The notes under the pieces are model-generated. The model was given only the letters and a program-made list of their open reading frames with translations, was not told the DNA's origin and did not search any database. 64,000 nucleotides of DNA. Origin: Tubulanus polymorphus (taxonomy: Eukaryota; Nemertea; Palaeonemertea; Tubulaniformes; Tubulanidae). The position numbers and the translations under genes are program-made. How positions within the stretch are numbered: the stretch's first letter is position 1; each line of letters opens with the position of its first letter. Of the stretch, positions 59,601-64,000 are shown in pieces. The stretch is taken from assembly GCF_964204645.1 (NCBI RefSeq), contig NC_134028.1:8101001-8165000 (forward strand), read 5' to 3'.

Positions 59601-62600
59601 AATAAATTTTCCCGAAAGCAGTTATTTCGTCAAATCGTTTTTCTAAAATTATTTTCGACAACTTTAATACATATAGTGTCGATAGTTACCGCTTTGTTCC
59701 TCTGGGTTGTTATAATGTGTTTGCATCATATAATACACCGAATCTGCAGGACCTCCAAGGGAGACTCCGGCTTCTTGGGGATAAGTTACAGACTGTAATA
59801 GACGAACACAACTGTAACAATGACACACTTCGTTACGAATAGTAATTTTCGATGAATGAAAAAATCACAAAGTCCGTTAAAATGCCGTCCTTTTTAATGC
59901 CATTGCTCGCTTAACGCCAGCATTTTTCAGTGTAATAAATTTGCCCAATCTTACTGAGATTCAGCTGAAATACCATTCTTTGTATAAACCCAAATTTTTC
60001 ATTGGTCCCAACAGTGGCATTATAAAGGACTCCATGTGTTCATGCTAATTCTGGTGTTTTGGTGTCTGTTTTGGTGACTTGAAGCCCGAACCTAGCATTT
60101 ACATCAAGAATGCACCCCTTTGACAAGTACCCCTTTGAAAAGTATACCCCTCCGGGTCCTCTTTTCTTTGCTACAATTCAACAATACAGAAGTACCTTCT
60201 TTAACTTTTTTTTCCTATGTAACAGCGATGACTATTTTTTGTATTGTACTTTTAAGCCGAAAATAAAATCATATGATAATAATAACAACTTACACGTGAT
60301 CCTTGAGCGAACATAGCCACACCTTCGAAACACTTTTCTCGGTTGCGTATGCCAAAACAGTCACCGCGAATGAGATCACGATCGGATAACGCACCTTTCG
60401 CACATGCCCACAATACCATATGATGGATATATTTCTCATTTCCTGGCTTCATTACTTGTTCTATCTAAATCCAAACGAAAAAATACTCCATAAACTTGTA
60501 TATGTATATGCATAATATATTTTCAATCTCACATTGATTTTTCCGCAATGTCACTTCGGGGTTCAAGAATTATAAAAAGGCTTCATTGTTACAACCAGAT
60601 ACTACGTACTCGATTGAAAGCTGGGCCAAGGAAAGCTGAGCCAAGGGGCGGATCCACTGGTCAATTTTGAATGACTTGTCATATTGTAAAAGGGCACTTT
60701 GATGTCCACGAAGGCAATATTAAGCACATTTCTACACTGGAAATGCACCAATGATCTTTGTTGACAAGGGCACTGAAAAGATTTGATGGACTTGTACACG
60801 TCCCCCTGCATCCACCTCTGTTCTGATGGCATAGGCCCACATGTAGATGGAAACATTTGCTAAATCCATATAATCGAAGTCTTAATTCGAAAATAAACAA
60901 ATTTGCAAAACACTGTCGTCACTCAAATCTCGATTAAGCGACTGAAATCCCACCTTTATGATGTGTTTTTTTCCAGCTGGTAAATCGATTTTCACGAATC
61001 TGCATAAATAGGTGGTCTTTTGTGCCGGTAACCTTATCTAAAAGTAACAGAATGCAACGATACACATGACCAGTCGAAGACTCGGAAACAAGAAAACTAG
61101 CGTCAAGTATAATCATACATTTGGTGACGTGATATCCAACGTTTTGACGTCACTTCCAGGTGGGAAACTCGGCTGCGGATCATCAAGCAGGTAATAAGAC
61201 ATTACACCGCGATTCGCACCTCCGTGATAGAGAGCCTTCGTCACGTCAACTGGATCAACATCACCGCCATATGCATAGATCATTCTTTGAGTTCCGGGCT
61301 GAAATTATACATTTATATATTTCATAAGTTATTTGTTTAGTCGAATAAAACCAGAATGTACATTCTTTTACAGGCCCGTGCCGATTGTTCTTTAGGGACA
61401 GTCTTATTTCAAGACGATGGGCACTTTTTTAAATGAGTACTTCTTATTGAAAAAGGACAGATCATAAATGCGAAGTACCCGGGTACCTGAATAAATCATT
61501 TGAGAATGGATTATTTTTCATTTTCCAGATAAAAAAACTTGAAAATTGTATCAAAATATCGAAAAAGTCCTGACCCAAACTTTTTGACACTCACTTTTTT
61601 TATTTCTGCCCGAATATTTTAGGGGTTACCCCACCCTCCCCCTCGGCACGGGCCTGTTTGCTACATCAAAACAAGTCTTTACCTGTATAGGGATATCACC
61701 TTCGTCATCACAAGTATCCAAATCTCTGGAGAACGTCAATTGCGTAAATCCGTTTTCTTCTTTGCCGTTCAGTAATTTCCAGTTGGCCACTTTATCTAGT
61801 TTCGGTATAGAATTACCAACGCCGTGTGTATCCTTGAAGAAAGATCATATTTCATTTCACATCTGATGTATTTATCAGGGGCATGGTTAGAATTACTCTA
61901 TTTTGTAGTTTTTCCAGCTCCTATTTAGAACTTACGTAAATTTGCGCTTTTCCGTGGTGAACCCAACCGATCACGATATCCGCACCTTTCATGCCACCAT
62001 TTCTGGACAACCCGAAACCGACATATCCCGTCGTTTTAACCGTTACGCGAAACGTAATCGAACCGTTGTTGGACCCCGGCTGACCGCGGTTATATTTCCA
62101 TTCCAGGAGATACTTTTTGTCCGGGTCGACGTAAACTCGCCGCGGGAAGCTCGCGTCAACGTGACTATGTATTTTTGTAGGCGTCGATTCAGACGATCCC
62201 GCTTTACCGGAAGGTGATTTATCTTTTGGGATACTAGGTTTAGAAACTGTTTCTCCTTTTTTAGATACGGATGGTTGAGTTCTTTTGACGGTGACCTCCT
62301 GCAATTAAATCAATGAAAATTGTCTAAACACTGGTCGTTTTACAATTTGCTCTAAGATGATCTTAATATGGCCTTACATATGTAAGATAGAAAAAATCTT
62401 AATCGGAATAATTCTTTACAATTCGCATTCACCGTTTTCATTTGAAATATGGATACTCACGTTATTTATATACCGTACCTTTTGACTACATGTATTTTTG
62501 TTTTCGATCGGTTTATATTCTTTTTTCGGCTCGTACTTCCACGGCTTGTACGCCGACTAAAAATGTTAATATAACATTGTTATATTATCATTCAGTACAC

Positions 62601-64000
62601 ATTAATATCAAACAATACACATGAAATAGATATCCTCTCTCCCGACTATAAATTGAAAACAAATCATCCCGAACGACACATACGCAGCCCCAGAGAGGTT
62701 ACATGGCGAAAAAAAAATATTTTTCACCGCGTCACCTCCGGGGCTCCATGGACACAACATGAAATTACAAAATCTATATTCCTGTTTTCATTTTACCTTT
62801 TCACGCTAAAATGTTCAAGCTTTCAAAAGTTTTAGTATACACAATAGAATATGTGGAACCCCTCCCAAAAGAGACTTACAGATGGTTGTAAATCGGAGGT
62901 GAAGCAGTTTTTTCTCTGCAACGGATCTGCTGCCAGAGTCAATTCCTGAAATCGTTTATTAGCGATTGGATCCTTCCAAGTTGACGGCGCTTCTAAAAAC
63001 TCGCGAACGTCCTTTCTGAAAACAAAATATATTGATATACAATGTTAGGCTATTCAATCGCCACAGCGAAATCATTTGCGTGAAGGTGCGTGTATTACCC
63101 CTTTGTATCCCAGATGAAATTCGTAACTTTCGGTGCGTCGAGCATTGTTGTGCAAAAACCGAATGGAACTTTCGGGTAGTAACTAATGAATGATAAACAC
63201 ATTTCCGACGTCGAAGCGTAGTCAGCCTGCAATATATAGACGTCATCAAATAACGGTTTTAATACAATTTTCAACGACGTCATAATATAATTAATGGAAA
63301 AATGTTTTACTAGAATTTTCAACTGAACCCCATGGATCCAGTATGAGGGTACCATGGCTTCTTGTGAATTGCAATTATTCACATCACATGATTAGATTTC
63401 CTTTTATTAACGTATTCTTTATTAAGTTTCTTTTTGCGAGATCACCGAAAACCCTTAAAAATCATAAGATCGTAAATATTTTCTTCGGACGCTTGCGAAA
63501 GGTCCTAGGCAAAACATTTCGATAAACTATGATAATAATGATTTATTTTTCATTAAACTAAATCACAAAATAAGGTTAATTTCTCAATTTGGAATTACTG
63601 AGATGTTAGTTTGACGATGATAGTGATCAGATCATAATATAAACCATGAGCAAAAAAGATGAAATTAATACTGACGAACGTAACATTAGATCTGTCGGTT
63701 GTGTTATACACGCAATCGATTGTCAGCCAATCTCCCTACAAACGAAAGAAGATATAATGTCAAAACATGTTTCCTGTGTCTGTCTTTCTCGACCATGAAT
63801 ACGCATATCGAAATTCATGTCAACTGGTCTGACTCATCCGAGGATATTAATTACCGATTTTACGGCGACCACTTTTTTGACCGGTCGAAATGTTTGAAAG
63901 TTGAAATCATACGTCTCGTCATTCATCACCCAAGGCAGTTCAACGCCGTTCCGGAAGTGACGTGTACGCATCGCCCGAGCTGCCAAATGTGCGTGGTGCA
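56691..64000 (-). CDS. Tandem-module DBH/MOXD1-like copper monooxygenase, membrane-anchored; 5' part beyond window
   Basis: Copper type II ascorbate-dependent monooxygenase with DOMON domain (dopamine beta-hydroxylase/MOXD family); the substrate cannot be told. Upstream module end: 63855->64000 (HAHLAARAMRTRHFRNG), 63676-63735, 63099-63226 (SEMCLSF), 62880-63015, 62479-62556. Then 61936-62298 carries a Ser/Lys/Pro linker and DOMON (DADIVIGWVHHG-like: GADIVIGWVHHG), followed by 61683-61832, 61119-61298, 60954-61037, 60294-60464 (YIHHMVLW), 59690-59792 (QTHYNNP), 59041-59213, 58306-58503 (PHSHTAARGMRLRHFRNG), 57756-57815, 57509-57645 (TTDEMCFSMV), 57237-57399, 56691-56981. All phases agree; 872 residues in the window. 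The HH, H, HxH and Met copper ligands are all present in the downstream module. The C-terminus has one TM helix (SFLIICIVIVLLGVLFF) and a basic cytoplasmic tail. It could instead be two genes, but no signal-peptide exon is visible in the 180-bp gap at 62299-62478. Confidence 0.85.
57930..58292. mobile_element. MITE, 363 bp, next to a splice donor
   Basis: Left GGCGAATTTATCACGTCAAA matches the reverse complement of the right end (GGCGAATTTATCTCGTCAAA) over about 30 bp. The inside is rich in TCAAATTTGATTTGA repeats. It sits in the intron of the copper monooxygenase gene and ends only 13 nt from the donor of the exon 58306-58503. Non-coding; superfamily not assigned. Confidence 0.8.
59325..59480. 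repeat. Dispersed SINE-like repeat, second copy
   Basis: Matches 15535-15710 through TATCTGTACTTCGATTTCCG, ATCAAACCCC, GGTGTGGTGGGTTTGTAAGG and the CAATCCCTATTTT block. The CAGTTC-type TIR element at 59487-59560 follows directly. Intronic in the copper monooxygenase gene. Confidence 0.6.
60640..60830. repeat. Dispersed repeat fragment
   Basis: Related to the 33320-33600 repeat in reverse orientation (GGGCACTTTGATGTCC against GACATCAAAGTGCC) and to 24990-25190 (TTTGATGGACTTGTAC). Intronic in the copper monooxygenase gene. Confidence 0.5.
61430..61620. repeat. Third copy of the GGGTACC/GAATAAATCATT repeat
   Basis: Same blocks as the tandem pair at 11480-11975 (AAGTACCCGGGTACCTGAAT, GAATGGATTA, TTTTTCATTTTCCA, CTGACCCAAA). 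Same strand as those copies; intronic here. Confidence 0.65.

Noticed and set aside
62299..62478. A short ATG frame in the gap before the downstream DOMON exon as an alternative first exon
   Set aside because: Its start lacks a convincing hydrophobic signal sequence, and the direct phase-0 junction 62479 to 62298 is simpler.

Overview
The window looks like nuclear DNA of an invertebrate metazoan, probably a spiralian such as a mollusc, annelid, brachiopod or relative; nothing here fixes the phylum. The reasons are short coding exons joined by GT-AG introns, CpG-rich exons in AT-rich surroundings, (TA)n and (CGTT)n microsatellites, many short terminal-inverted-repeat (TIR) elements, and a gene set of animal orthologues. 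There are no bacterial-style operons, rRNA or CRISPR arrays. Exon models were built by hand from splice sites, reading phase and remembered family alignments. In the SLC15, PLA2, ERCC8, MRM2 and DBH-like genes every junction phase agrees; in CHTF18 every junction from exon 2 onward agrees.

Layout: 1-15.3 kb has no recognisable gene; it holds repeats, a large inverted repeat (9.56-11.32 kb), a ~0.5 kb TIR element (14.66-15.16 kb) and some CpG-rich low-repeat DNA. 15.4-26.35 kb (minus) is CHTF18, the clamp-loader subunit of sister-chromatid cohesion, in at least 22 exons. Head-to-head with it is CSPP1 (26.67-30.10 kb, plus), a centrosome/cilium protein held in one unbroken 1144-codon exon. 33.8-35.9 kb (minus) carries DPM3 followed closely by MRM2. 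39.35-40.29 kb (minus) is a single-exon class A GPCR. 44.4-48.1 kb (plus) is an 11-exon SLC15/POT-family transporter, convergent with a 4-exon secreted phospholipase A2 (48.46-51.02 kb, minus). 52.67-55.32 kb (plus) is ERCC8/CSA in 5 exons.

56.69 kb to the window end (minus) is the most unusual locus. It is a DBH/MOXD1-like copper monooxygenase gene in which the end of one monooxygenase module appears to be spliced in frame, through a Ser/Lys/Pro-rich linker, into a second complete DOMON plus monooxygenase module ending in a transmembrane anchor. The gene continues past the window edge.

The genes do not form one pathway. The notable neighbour relations are the divergent CHTF18/CSPP1 promoter, the DPM3-MRM2 tandem and the convergent SLC15/PLA2 3' ends. 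Much of the non-coding DNA is made of small non-autonomous transposon-like repeats, several with detectable second copies elsewhere in the window.
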